This document shows positions 7,777 to 15,406 of a stretch of 64,000 nucleotides of DNA, one piece after another. Each line of letters begins with the position of its first letter. Within the stretch, counting starts at the first letter, position 1. This DNA comes from DATBLE01 sp046734335 (GTDB lineage: Bacteria; Actinomycetota; Thermoleophilia; Gaiellales; Gaiellaceae), in NCBI GenBank assembly GCA_046734335.1, contig JBKPRA010000072.1, forward strand, positions 52,884 through 116,883, read 5' to 3'. The notes under the pieces are model-generated. The model ran no database searches. It was not told where the DNA came from and saw only the letters and a list, made by a program, of their open reading frames with translations. The translations under genes and the position numbers were made by a program.

Positions 7777-8472
7777 CTACGTGGTAGCGCCGGCTCGTGC
7801 CCGGTCGAGCAGCTGGTCGAGATGCGCGGACAGCCGGTCCAGGACCATCTGCTCCTGCGCAGCAGTCAGCCGCTTGCTCGAGACCGCCTGGTCGAGCCTG
7901 GCCTTCACTTTTGCCAGGATCGCCGCCTTCAGGCCCGCAGCCGTCTTGCCGTGGGCGACGGCGATCTGCGCCAGCGACTTGCCCGCCCTGAGCTCGGTGC
8001 GGAGCTGCACCGGCGTGATGTCCAGGTAGGCCGTGACAGCAGCGCCGAGGCGCGGGCCGCGCAGACCCGGCCGCGCCTGCGGCGTCTTCGGGAAGGCGTG
8101 GTCGAGGAGGTCGTCGAGCCGGCTCTTCAGCCGGGCGAGGAGTGTCTGCTCCTGCGCCTTCGTCAGCCGGCCGTTGTCGACCGCCCGGTCGAGGTGGGCC
8201 TGGAGGTCGGCATAGATTGCCTGCTCGAGCCCGGCGACGGTCTTGCCCTGCGCGACGGCGATCTGCGCGAGCGTCTTGCCGGCGGCGAGCTGCTGGCGCA
8301 GCTGCGCGGCCGTAAGGCCGAGGTACGAAGCGATTGCGGCAGGCCCTGGAGGGCCCGCCGGGCCTCTCGCGTGCTTGCCGCCGGCGGCGAGCGCGCCGCC
8401 GGCGCCTGCCGCAACGGCAAGGGTTGCGCCCGCGGCGGCGAGCAGCTTCTTCGAACGTGCATGCATGGTCAT
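7777..8472 (-). CDS. Secreted protein with two tandem helical repeats
   Basis: 231 residues. The ATG at 8472 follows GAAAGGACG, a good Shine-Dalgarno, and opens a signal peptide (SKKLLAAAGATLAVAAGAGG ending near ALA). Next comes a collagen-like snippet GPAGPPGPA and then two repeats of about 80 residues: YLGLTAAQLRQQLAAGKTLA... and YLDITPVQLRTELRAGKSLA..., each continuing QIAVAxGKTxAGL and ending with an LTxAQEQ helix and a Leu-rich helix. The repeats differ enough to be an old duplication. Similar extracytoplasmic proteins occur in soil actinomycetes, but I know of no assigned function. Longer in-frame starts up to 8550 are rejected because they precede the signal peptide. Confidence 0.75.
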   Translation of the reverse strand: MTMHARSKKLLAAAGATLAVAAGAGGALAAGGKHARGPAGPPGPAAIASYLGLTAAQLRQQLAAGKTLAQIAVAQGKTVAGLEQAIYADLQAHLDRAVDNGRLTKAQEQTLLARLKSRLDDLLDHAFPKTPQARPGLRGPRLGAAVTAYLDITPVQLRTELRAGKSLAQIAVAHGKTAAGLKAAILAKVKARLDQAVSSKRLTAAQEQMVLDRLSAHLDQLLDRARAGATT

Positions 8473-8548
8473 CGTCCTTTCCGAAAGGTCGCGCGGATCG
8501 TCCCTGCGGTTGGTGAGAAGCGGCTGAGAAAGACGTAAGGATTGCGTC

Positions 8549-9241
8549 ATGCGGCTGAACGCCTACCTCGCCCGCGCGGGGGTCGCCTCCCGGCGGCGGG
8601 CGGACGAGCTGATCACCGCCGGGCGCGTCCGCGTGAACGGGCAGCCGGGTCAGCTCAACACCTTTGTCGGCGCAGGCGACACGGTCGAGGTCGACGGCAG
8701 GCCGGTCGCGAAGCAGGAGCTCGCCTACCACCTCCTGCACAAGCCGGCCGGGACGGTGACGACCGCGCGCGACCCCCACGGGCGACCGACTGTCGTAGAC
8801 CTCGTGCCCGCCGAGCCGCGGGTGGTCCCGGTCGGACGGCTCGATGCGGACACCACCGGTGCGCTGCTGCTCACGAACGACGGACGGCTCTCCCACCGCC
8901 TCGCCCATCCGCGATACGAGATCGACAAGGTTTACGAGGCCGAGGTGGAGGGCGACCCCGGCCGGGTCGCGCTGCGCCGCCTCGCCGACGGCGTCGAGCT
9001 CGACGACGGCCCCACCGCCCGGGCGCATGCCCGCCGCCTCGGGCCGGGCCACATCGAGCTGACGGTCCACGAGGGGCGCAAGCACCAGGTGAAGCGGATG
9101 TGCGAGGCGGTGGGGCACCCTGTTCGCCGCCTGCACCGCAGCGGGTACGCCGGGCTCGACGTCCGCGACCTGGAGCCGGGGGAGTGGCGCGACCTGACCA
9201 GGGACGAGGTCGCGGCGCTGCGGCGTTCGGTCGGGCTGTAG
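8549..9241 (+). CDS. rluB: RsuA/RluB-family rRNA pseudouridine synthase
   Basis: 230 residues. An S4 RNA-binding domain at residues 1-48 (MRLNAYLARAGVASRRRADE ... ITAGRVRVNG) precedes the catalytic domain containing GRLDADTTGALLLTNDGRLS (about residues 106-125), where the Asp in RLDADT is the nucleophile, and EGRKHQVKRMCEAVGHPVRR near residue 175. These enzymes convert a specific uridine in 23S or 16S rRNA to pseudouridine. Placement a short way after scpAB is a widespread Gram-positive arrangement that favours RluB. The repeat-protein gene on the opposite strand interrupts the usual direct scpB-rluB junction. Confidence 0.9.
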   Translation: MRLNAYLARAGVASRRRADELITAGRVRVNGQPGQLNTFVGAGDTVEVDGRPVAKQELAYHLLHKPAGTVTTARDPHGRPTVVDLVPAEPRVVPVGRLDADTTGALLLTNDGRLSHRLAHPRYEIDKVYEAEVEGDPGRVALRRLADGVELDDGPTARAHARRLGPGHIELTVHEGRKHQVKRMCEAVGHPVRRLHRSGYAGLDVRDLEPGEWRDLTRDEVAALRRSVGL

Positions 9242-9245
9242 TCCG

Positions 9246-9566
9246 CTAGATCCTGCGCAGCTTGACGGCCGTGCCGTAAGCGCAGATCTCGCTCCAGGTG
9301 CTGCCGAGCTCGGAGGTGTCGAAGCGCATCGCGAGAATCGCATTGCCGCCCTTTGCCTCGGCCTCTTCGACCAGGCGCTCGATCGCCTCCGTTCGGCTCT
9401 CGGCCAGCATCTTCGTCATCCCTTTCAGCTCCCCACCGAGCATGGACTTGAAGCCTGCACCGATCTGGGCCCCGACGTTGCGGGACCGTACGGTCAGGCC
9501 GAACACCTCTCCGAGCACCTCCTCGACCTCGTGACCGGGGATGTCGTTCATCGTCGTGATCAGCAT
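9246..9566 (-). CDS. YbjQ/UPF0145 family protein
   Basis: 106 residues matching the YbjQ (DUF74/UPF0145) family: MLITTMNDIPGHEVEEVLGE at the start, VGAQIGAGFKSMLGGELKGM in the middle and GGNAILAMRFDTSEL later. Members form pentameric or decameric beta-barrel rings and have been called heavy-metal-binding domains, but no firm function is known. Full-length for the family. The ATG is preceded on the minus strand by TAGGCT and a 6-nt gap, a leaderless-type start. Convergent with rluB, 4 nt from its stop. Confidence 0.85.
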   Translation of the reverse strand: MLITTMNDIPGHEVEEVLGEVFGLTVRSRNVGAQIGAGFKSMLGGELKGMTKMLAESRTEAIERLVEEAEAKGGNAILAMRFDTSELGSTWSEICAYGTAVKLRRI

Positions 9567-9597
9567 GGCCTCAGCCTACCCCGGTGCCGGCGTCCGG

Positions 9598-10650
9598 CTA
9601 CTCGTAGAAGACGACGGTCGCGAGGATCACGTAGATGCCGACGAGCGCGAGCCCCTCGAAGACGTACGCCTCGCCGTCGCCGGTGATCTGCCAGATAGCC
9701 AGCGCCGTCACCGCGACCGCGCCGACGTAGACGGGGTTGAGGACAAACGTCAGGCGGTTCGAGAAGAACAGCGAGAGCAACACGAGCGCGGGGAAGAGGA
9801 AGCAGGCGATCTGGGACACGGAGTTCTTCACGATCGAGACGGCCAGGTCGGCCTGTCCCTTGCGGGCGAGTGTGATCCCGACGACGTTTTCGACCGCGTT
9901 CCCGGCGATCCCGACGATCACGATCCCGGTGAACGCCTTCGAGATCCCGAGTGCCTCCACGGCGGGGTCGATGGCGTCGACGAACCAGTCGGAGACGAAC
10001 GCCGCGGCCAGGCCGGCCACCGCAAGCAGGACGATCGCCGGCCTAAACGGAAGCCCGCCCTGAGGTTCTTCCAGCGCGGGCTCGACCCGGCGATCCGATC
10101 TCAGGTACGACCAGAGCCAGGCGCCGTAGACGAGGAGCAGGCAGACCGCTCCCACAACCGAGATCTCCACCTCGTGCTCGCTAGCGCGGTCCCCCAACCG
10201 ATCCGACAGCCCGAGCAGCACGATCGCCGACAGCGCCAGCAAGAGGAGCGTGGCCGTGTCGTTCGGCAAGCGCTTGCGGAACCGCATCACCCCGCCGGAC
10301 GACGCGCGGGCTCCGGCCACGATCGTCAGCCCCAGGACGAGAAGCGCGTTCGCGAAGAGCGACCCGAGGATCGACGTCTGCGCGACCACGACCTCTCCCG
10401 CAGAGAGGGCGAACAGCACAATGAAGAGCTCCGGGAGGTTCCCGAGCGTCGTCTGGAGGAGGCCGGTGACCGCCGGGCCGAACCGCGCGCCGACTGACTC
10501 CGTCGCGAGGCCGATCAGCCAGGCAAGCCCCCCCAGCGCCCCTCCCGAGACCACGAAGACCGCCGTCGGCGAGACGTCCGAGTAGTGAAGCGCGCCGGCG
10601 GTCGCGCAGACAGCGGCGACCGCCGTGCAGACCGCGAGCGTGCGCCGCAC
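9598..10650 (-). CDS. Ca2+/cation:H+ antiporter (CaCA superfamily, CAX/YfkE type)
   Basis: 350 residues with about eleven hydrophobic segments in two homologous halves. The two alpha-repeat motifs expected of cation/proton exchangers are visible: QTTLGNLPELFIVLFALSAG (about residues 66-85) and IVIVGIAGNAVENVVGITLA (about residues 245-264), each with the conserved Asn-(x)-Glu pair that binds the cation. It exports Ca2+ (or another divalent cation) in exchange for protons at the inner membrane. It lies between trpS and ybjQ, all on the minus strand, separated from trpS by only 4 nt, so it may be co-transcribed from the trpS attenuator promoter. Confidence 0.88.
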   Translation of the reverse strand: MRRTLAVCTAVAAVCATAGALHYSDVSPTAVFVVSGGALGGLAWLIGLATESVGARFGPAVTGLLQTTLGNLPELFIVLFALSAGEVVVAQTSILGSLFANALLVLGLTIVAGARASSGGVMRFRKRLPNDTATLLLLALSAIVLLGLSDRLGDRASEHEVEISVVGAVCLLLVYGAWLWSYLRSDRRVEPALEEPQGGLPFRPAIVLLAVAGLAAAFVSDWFVDAIDPAVEALGISKAFTGIVIVGIAGNAVENVVGITLARKGQADLAVSIVKNSVSQIACFLFPALVLLSLFFSNRLTFVLNPVYVGAVAVTALAIWQITGDGEAYVFEGLALVGIYVILATVVFYE

Positions 10651-10654
10651 GCGG

Positions 10655-11632
10655 CTAGCGGGCGAAGCCCATGCGCTCGTACATCGCGGCCAGCGTGGGG
10701 CCGGACGCCTCCCGGGCCTTGTCGGCGCCGATCGCGAGCAGCCGCCGCAGCTCCGGCTCGTCGGCGCGCAGTTCCCGGTAGCGCTCCTGGACCGGAGCGA
10801 CGAGCTCGACCACCGCCTCGCCGACCGCCTCCTTGAATTCGCCGTACCCGCCGCCGTCGAAGCGCGCCTCGATCGTCTCGGGCGTATCGGCCGTTGCCAC
10901 GGACATGATGTCGATCAGGTTCGTGATCCCTGGCTTGTCGTCCGCCCGCCGCACCTCACGGCCCGAGTCGGTGACCGCCGTCTTGAACTTGCGGCGGATC
11001 GTGTCCGCCTCGTCCAGGAGCAGCACCGTCCCCTGCTCCGTTCCGCCGGTGGTCGACATCTTCTTCGTCGGCTCCTGGAGGTCCATGATCCGCGCGCCGA
11101 CCTCCGGGTAGACGCCCCGCGGCACGACGAACGTCTCGCCGAACCTGGCGTTGAACCGCTCGGCGACGTCGCGCGCCAGCTCGAGGTGCTGTCGCTGGTC
11201 GTCGCCGATCGGGACGATGTCGGTCTGGTAGAGGAGGATGTCGCCTGCCATCAGGACCGGGTAGGTGAACAGGCCTGCGCTGATGACCGACTGGTGCTCG
11301 GCCTTGTCCTTGAACTGGGTCATGCGGCCGAGCTGCCCGTAGCTCGTCACGGACGACAGCAGCCAAGCCGCCTCCGCGTGCGCAGTGACATGGCTCTGGC
11401 AGAACGTCGTCGAGCGCTCGGGGTCGAGGCCGGTGGCGAACAGGAGCGAGGCCAGGTCGAGCGTGCGCGTCCGCAGATCGTCGGGGTCGTACTCGACGGT
11501 GATCGAGTGCAGGTCGACGATGCAGAAGAACCCGTCGCCCTGCTCCTGGGTCGCCGCGTACTGGCGAAAGCCGCCGATCAGGTTGCCGAGGTGTTTGCTG
11601 CCCGTGGGTTGGATGCCCGAGAAGATTCTCAT
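10655..11632 (-). CDS. trpS: Tryptophanyl-tRNA synthetase
   Basis: 325 residues, class I aminoacyl-tRNA synthetase that charges tRNA-Trp. The HIGH-equivalent is SGIQPTGSKHLGNLIG (residues 4-19) and the KMSKS-equivalent is KKMSTT (within DLQEPTKKMSTTGGT). The ATG at 11632 is chosen because it starts MRIFSGIQPTG, as in other TrpRS, and follows GGAG; an in-frame ATG at 11791 would add 53 residues that are really the leader and terminator region. Upstream lies a Trp-codon leader peptide and an intrinsic terminator, so expression should rise when charged tRNA-Trp is scarce. Confidence 0.96.
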   Translation of the reverse strand: MRIFSGIQPTGSKHLGNLIGGFRQYAATQEQGDGFFCIVDLHSITVEYDPDDLRTRTLDLASLLFATGLDPERSTTFCQSHVTAHAEAAWLLSSVTSYGQLGRMTQFKDKAEHQSVISAGLFTYPVLMAGDILLYQTDIVPIGDDQRQHLELARDVAERFNARFGETFVVPRGVYPEVGARIMDLQEPTKKMSTTGGTEQGTVLLLDEADTIRRKFKTAVTDSGREVRRADDKPGITNLIDIMSVATADTPETIEARFDGGGYGEFKEAVGEAVVELVAPVQERYRELRADEPELRRLLAIGADKAREASGPTLAAMYERMGFAR

Positions 11633-11662
11633 GATCGCTCCATTTTGACGTCGAAAGGCACG

Positions 11663-11685
11663 AAAAAGGCCTCCTGATCGAGGCC
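11663..11685 (-). terminator. Intrinsic terminator (attenuator) upstream of trpS
   Basis: On the minus strand GGCCTC-GATCAG-GAGGCC followed directly by TTTTT: a perfect 6-bp GC stem with a 6-nt loop and a 5-nt U-run, the best canonical terminator in the window. It lies 31 nt upstream of the trpS ATG and downstream of a Trp-rich leader peptide, so it must be conditional. Its left arm can pair instead with CGAGGC inside the leader-peptide coding region (around 11734-11739), a possible antiterminator. Confidence 0.85.
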
Positions 11686-11715
11686 GTGAACGGGGCGAAG
11701 GCGGCTGTCCCGGCG

Positions 11716-11781
11716 CTACGCGCGCACGCTCCCGCCTCGCCCCCGGCGCCAGCCCCAGAACCGATACGAGATCGTCACCAT
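11716..11781 (-). CDS. trpS leader peptide with two near-adjacent Trp codons
   Basis: A 21-residue open frame MVTISYRFWGWRRGRGGSVR-A ending in TAG, containing TGG GGC TGG at codons 9-11. It starts with ATG, with AAGGCGA just upstream and TATCAT (minus strand, 11795-11790) 8 nt before the start, so the mRNA may begin at or close to the ATG. Two Trp residues in 21, directly before self-complementary segments and a terminator, in front of trpS, is the classical ribosome-mediated attenuation layout. Too short for routine gene callers. It is in a different frame from the spurious N-terminal extension of trpS. Confidence 0.8.
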   Translation of the reverse strand: MVTISYRFWGWRRGRGGSVRA

Positions 11782-11797
11782 TCGCCTTCATGATACT

Positions 11798-11823
11798 GCC
11801 GGGCTGGGCTTGCGCAGCCCGGC
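11798..11823. promoter_or_regulatory. Inverted repeat in the trpS/MMPL divergent promoter region
   Basis: Perfect 9-bp arms GCCGGGCTG/CAGCCCGGC separated by 8 nt. It sits just upstream of the -10-like element of the trpS leader on the minus strand and 24 nt before the MMPL gene on the plus strand. It could be an operator for a dimeric regulator of one or both genes, or a hairpin blocking read-through between divergent transcripts. No matching regulator gene is adjacent. Confidence 0.35.
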
Positions 11824-11847
11824 GGCCTTTCCATAACGTGCAGGGGA

Positions 11848-14007
11848 GTGTTCGAGCGCCTCGCCCACCTCGTCATCCGCCGTCGCCGCTGGGTCGTCGC
11901 CGCCTGGATCCTGCTGTTCGTTCTCGGCCTGTTCACGACCAGCAAGATCGGTGACCGCTGGTTCGAGTCGTTCTCGATCCCGGGCTACTCCGCCTACGAG
12001 GCGAACCAGCGCACCCTGAAGACGTTCGGGAGCGGTGAGCAGGCGCCCCTCGTTGCCGTCTTCCGGTCGAACGGCGACGTCACCCAGGAGCGCGGGATCG
12101 CCCAGGCGATCATCGCTGCCGCGGCCGTCAACCCCCGGTCGCGGACGGCCTCGTACTTCTCCACCGGCTCGAATGCGTACGTGTCGAAGGACGGGCACAC
12201 GACGTTCGCGACCATCTATCCCCCGGGCACACCAGGGTTCAACTCGAATGTGCACATCAAGCAGGTCCGCGCTGCTCTCCAGGCGAACGCGCCGCCGGGG
12301 ATCACGGCTCACCTCACCGGCCGCGACCCCCTCCAGGAGGACATCGGCGGCAGCGGCGGGCCGAGCGTCCTGGTCGAGGTGCTGTTCGGCGGCCTCGGGG
12401 CGCTGCTGGTCCTGCTGTTCGTGTTCGGGACGCTGACTGCGGTGAGCATCCCGCTGGTGACGGCTGCCGCATCGATCCTGACGACCTTCAGTGCGGTCTT
12501 CGCGCTGACGTATCTCACCAACGTCTCGATCGTCGTCGAGTTCCTCGTCGCACTGGTCGGCCTCGGCGTTGCGGTCGACTACTCACTGCTGATGATCTTC
12601 CGTTTCCGCGAGGAACTCCATCACCGCGGGGACGTCGAGGAGGCCCTCGTCGAGACCATGACGCACGCCGGCCGCTCGGTCGTCGTTTCCGGCTCGACGG
12701 TCGCGATCGGCCTGCTCAGCATGGTGCTGCTGCCGCTGCCGTTCATCCGCTCGATCGGCATCGGCGGCATGCTGATCCCGGCGGTCGCGGTGCTTTCGAC
12801 CCTGACGCTGACCCCGGTGCTTCTCTACTGGATGGGCGACCGGATCGACAAGCTCCGGGTGATCCCGAAGCGGATCGTCTCGGCTGATCCAGGCGAGAAG
12901 GGCTTCTGGCACCGCTGGGCCGGTTACGTGGTCAAGCGGCCGGGCCGGATCGCGCTGGCCGGCCTGGCCCTCGTGATCCTGCTGCTGATTCCGGCCTTCA
13001 AGATCAACCCGTCCGAGGCCGAGGCGAAGAACCTCCCGGGCTCGGGCGACGCCTTCCAGGGGCGCGACGCGCTGGCCGCCGCCGGCATCAGCGCCGGTGC
13101 GCTCAAGCCGTACGTCGTGCTCGTCGAGCACGGCTCCACGGATCAGAGGCGCGCGCTCGTGGTCAAGCGGCTCGAGCAGACGGAGGGCGTCGACGGCGCG
13201 TCTGCGCCGCCGAGCTGGCAAAAGGGAGACACCGGGCTCGTCGAGGCGATCCCTTCGACCGACGGCGCCGCGAAGCCCGCGCGTGGCGTGATCTCGAACC
13301 TCCAGCACGACGTGCTCCCGAGTCTCCAGGATCAGATCGGCGGTGGTGTGAAGCTCACGCTCGGAGGCGTGGCGCCCGAGGACCGCGACTTCGTCCATGC
13401 CGTGTACGGCAACTTCCCCTACGTCCTCGGCTTCGTCGTCCTGCTGACGTTCCTGCTCCTGATGCGCGCTTTCCGCTCGGTCGTACTCTCGGTGAAGGCG
13501 GTGATCCTGAACCTGATCTCGCTGGGCTGCGCCCTCGGCGTCGTCGTCTTCATCTTCCAGCAGGGGCACGGCAGCGAGGCGATCTGGGGGATCCAGGCCA
13601 CCCAGGCGGTGATCGCCTGGATACCCCTGATGATCTTCGCGTTCCTCTTCGGCCTCTCGATGGACTACGAGGTCTTCATCGTCACGCGCATCCGCGAGTC
13701 CTACGACGAGACGAGGGACACCACCCAGGCGATCTCGCTGGGGATCGCCCGCACCGGCAAGCTCGTGACGAGTGCGGCGCTCGTGCTCGTGTTCGCGTTC
13801 TTCTCGCTCTCGACCGGCCCCGGACCGGACATCAAGCAGTTCGGCATCGGCCTGGCCGCGGGTGTACTGATCGACGCGACGCTGATTCGTGCGCTCCTGG
13901 TTCCGTCGCTGATGATGCTGCTCGGGAAGTACAACTGGTGGTTCCCCGAGCCGGTGCGCCGCGCCCTGTTCGTGCGCGGGCCCGAGCCCGTGGTCGAGGC
14001 CGACTAG
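11848..14007 (+). CDS. MMPL/RND-family membrane transporter
   Basis: 719 residues, Resistance-Nodulation-Division superfamily, MmpL/YdfJ type. The N-terminal helix (RRRWVVAAWILLFVLGLFTT) is followed by a periplasmic porter domain (about residues 35-175), a block of transmembrane helices, a second porter domain (about 390-520) and a second helix block. The proton-relay motifs are present in both halves: GLGVAVDYSLLMIFRFREE (about 237-255) and GLSMDYEVFIVTRIRESYDE (about 602-621). Members export lipids, siderophores or drugs across the cytoplasmic membrane. The substrate is unknown and no lipid biosynthesis genes adjoin. The GTG start lies directly after AGGGGA, so initiation may be leaderless rather than Shine-Dalgarno dependent. 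Confidence 0.9.
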   Translation: MFERLAHLVIRRRRWVVAAWILLFVLGLFTTSKIGDRWFESFSIPGYSAYEANQRTLKTFGSGEQAPLVAVFRSNGDVTQERGIAQAIIAAAAVNPRSRTASYFSTGSNAYVSKDGHTTFATIYPPGTPGFNSNVHIKQVRAALQANAPPGITAHLTGRDPLQEDIGGSGGPSVLVEVLFGGLGALLVLLFVFGTLTAVSIPLVTAAASILTTFSAVFALTYLTNVSIVVEFLVALVGLGVAVDYSLLMIFRFREELHHRGDVEEALVETMTHAGRSVVVSGSTVAIGLLSMVLLPLPFIRSIGIGGMLIPAVAVLSTLTLTPVLLYWMGDRIDKLRVIPKRIVSADPGEKGFWHRWAGYVVKRPGRIALAGLALVILLLIPAFKINPSEAEAKNLPGSGDAFQGRDALAAAGISAGALKPYVVLVEHGSTDQRRALVVKRLEQTEGVDGASAPPSWQKGDTGLVEAIPSTDGAAKPARGVISNLQHDVLPSLQDQIGGGVKLTLGGVAPEDRDFVHAVYGNFPYVLGFVVLLTFLLLMRAFRSVVLSVKAVILNLISLGCALGVVVFIFQQGHGSEAIWGIQATQAVIAWIPLMIFAFLFGLSMDYEVFIVTRIRESYDETRDTTQAISLGIARTGKLVTSAALVLVFAFFSLSTGPGPDIKQFGIGLAAGVLIDATLIRALLVPSLMMLLGKYNWWFPEPVRRALFVRGPEPVVEAD

Positions 14008-14049
14008 CCTCCCTCAGAACCGCGCCGGCCACTCACTACACTGCGGAAA

Positions 14050-15405
14050 GTGGCCGTGACCTCCGCATCCTGGACCCCGTCGTCGTGGCGCGGCTACCCC
14101 GCCCTGCAGCAGCCCGACTGGCCGGATCAGGCCCGTCTGGAGGAGGTGCGCGCGGAGATCACACGGATGCCGCCGCTGGTCTTCGCAGGCGAGGCCCGCA
14201 GCCTGCTCGACCGGCTCGCGGACGTGGTCGACGGCCGGGCGTTCCTGCTCCAGGCCGGTGACTGCGCGGAGTCGTTTCACGACTGGAACGCGCCGAACCT
14301 GCGCGAGAAGCTGAAGATCATCCTGCAGATGTCGGCCGTACTCACGTACGCGGCCAGCCTGCCGGTGGTGAAGGTCGGCCGGATCGCGGGCCAGTTCGTC
14401 AAGCCCCGCTCCGAGCCCACGGAAACGGTCGGCGACCTCGTCCTGCCGACGTTCCGCGGCCACATCGTGCACGGCGACGAGCCGACCGTCGAGGCGCGCA
14501 CGCCCGACCCCGGGCGGATGCTCCAGGGCTACCACCAGGCAGCTTCCACGCTCAACCTCCTCCGCGCGTTCACGAAGGGCGGATTCGCAGACCTTGGTCA
14601 GGTCCACGTCTGGACGCAGGAGTTCGTGGCCAACTCCCCGCAGGGACGCCGCTACGAGCAGCTGGCCACCGAGATTCAGCGGGCGATGAGCTTCATGTCC
14701 GCGATCGGCGTCGACATGCGTCACCCGGCGCTGCATCAGACCGACATCTGGACGAGCCACGAGGCGCTGCTGCTCGACTTCGAGGAGGCGCTCACCCGGC
14801 GCGACTCCCTGACCGGCGACTGGTACGACTGCTCGGCGCACTTCCTCTGGGTCGGCGAGCGGACCAGGCGGCCCGAGGGCGCACATGTCGAGTTCCTCGC
14901 CGGCGTGCACAACCCGTTGGGTGTCAAGCTGGGGCCGGCGGCGACCGTGGCGGAGGCGCTTGCTCTCTGCGAGACGCTCAACCCGGGTCGCGTGCCCGGC
15001 AGGCTGACGCTGATCGCGCGCATGGGCGCCGACCGCGTAGGCGAGGCGTTGCCACCCCTGATCCGCGCGGTACGCGATGCCGGCCATCCGGTGGTCTGGG
15101 TCTGCGATCCGATGCACGCGAACACCTTCCGGACGGCCACGGGACGGAAGACGCGTGACTTCGGTCACATCATGGCCGAGATCGAGGGCTTCTTCGCCGT
15201 CCACCACGCCGAGGGAACCTGGCCGGGCGGCGTGCACCTCGAGATCACCGGCGACGACGTCACCGAGTGCCTGGGTGGAGGTGACAGCCTCTCCGAGGAG
15301 CAGCTCGACGACGCCTACACGACGCTCTGCGACCCGCGGTTGAACGCACGGCAATCGCTCGACCTCGCCTTCCACGTCGCCGAGCTGATGCGCGCAGCCT
15401 CCTGA
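14050..15405 (+). CDS. aroG: 3-deoxy-7-phosphoheptulonate synthase, class II
   Basis: 451 residues, type II (plant/mycobacterial) DAHP synthase that condenses phosphoenolpyruvate with erythrose 4-phosphate, the first step of the shikimate pathway. Metal-ligand segments are visible in order: LLQAGDCAESFHDW (Cys), CDPMHANTF (His), HLEITGDDVTEC (Glu) and TTLCDPRLNARQS (Asp); GQFVKPRSEPTE and HFLWVGERTR are also typical. The GTG start has TACACT (14037-14042) 7 nt upstream and no Shine-Dalgarno. It begins a tight run aroG-tyrA-aroA-cmk for aromatic amino acids. It is slightly shorter than the M. tuberculosis enzyme (462), with a compact N-terminus, which carries part of the feedback sites there. 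Confidence 0.95.
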   Translation: MAVTSASWTPSSWRGYPALQQPDWPDQARLEEVRAEITRMPPLVFAGEARSLLDRLADVVDGRAFLLQAGDCAESFHDWNAPNLREKLKIILQMSAVLTYAASLPVVKVGRIAGQFVKPRSEPTETVGDLVLPTFRGHIVHGDEPTVEARTPDPGRMLQGYHQAASTLNLLRAFTKGGFADLGQVHVWTQEFVANSPQGRRYEQLATEIQRAMSFMSAIGVDMRHPALHQTDIWTSHEALLLDFEEALTRRDSLTGDWYDCSAHFLWVGERTRRPEGAHVEFLAGVHNPLGVKLGPAATVAEALALCETLNPGRVPGRLTLIARMGADRVGEALPPLIRAVRDAGHPVVWVCDPMHANTFRTATGRKTRDFGHIMAEIEGFFAVHHAEGTWPGGVHLEITGDDVTECLGGGDSLSEEQLDDAYTTLCDPRLNARQSLDLAFHVAELMRAAS

Positions 15406-15406
15406 G

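Larger units (their letters stand above)
11633..11795 (-). promoter_or_regulatory. Tryptophan-responsive attenuator controlling trpS
   Basis: The leader holds, in order: a -10-like TATCAT, the 21-codon Trp leader peptide, region 1 (11743-11732, GGGGCGAGGCGG on the minus strand), region 2 (11704-11692, CCGCCTTCGCCCC) that pairs with region 1 with one bulge, and the terminator at 11685-11663. A ribosome stalled at the Trp codons would cover part of region 1 and change which helix forms; when charged tRNA-Trp is plentiful the terminator can form. The precise antiterminator pairing is inferred, not proven. It may also control the downstream antiporter and ybjQ genes. Confidence 0.78.

Noticed and set aside
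11632..11791. 53-residue N-terminal extension of trpS
   Set aside because: In frame, but the sequence is the leader/terminator region, the residues are Arg/Pro/Gly rich without similarity to TrpRS, and a good RBS lies before 11632.
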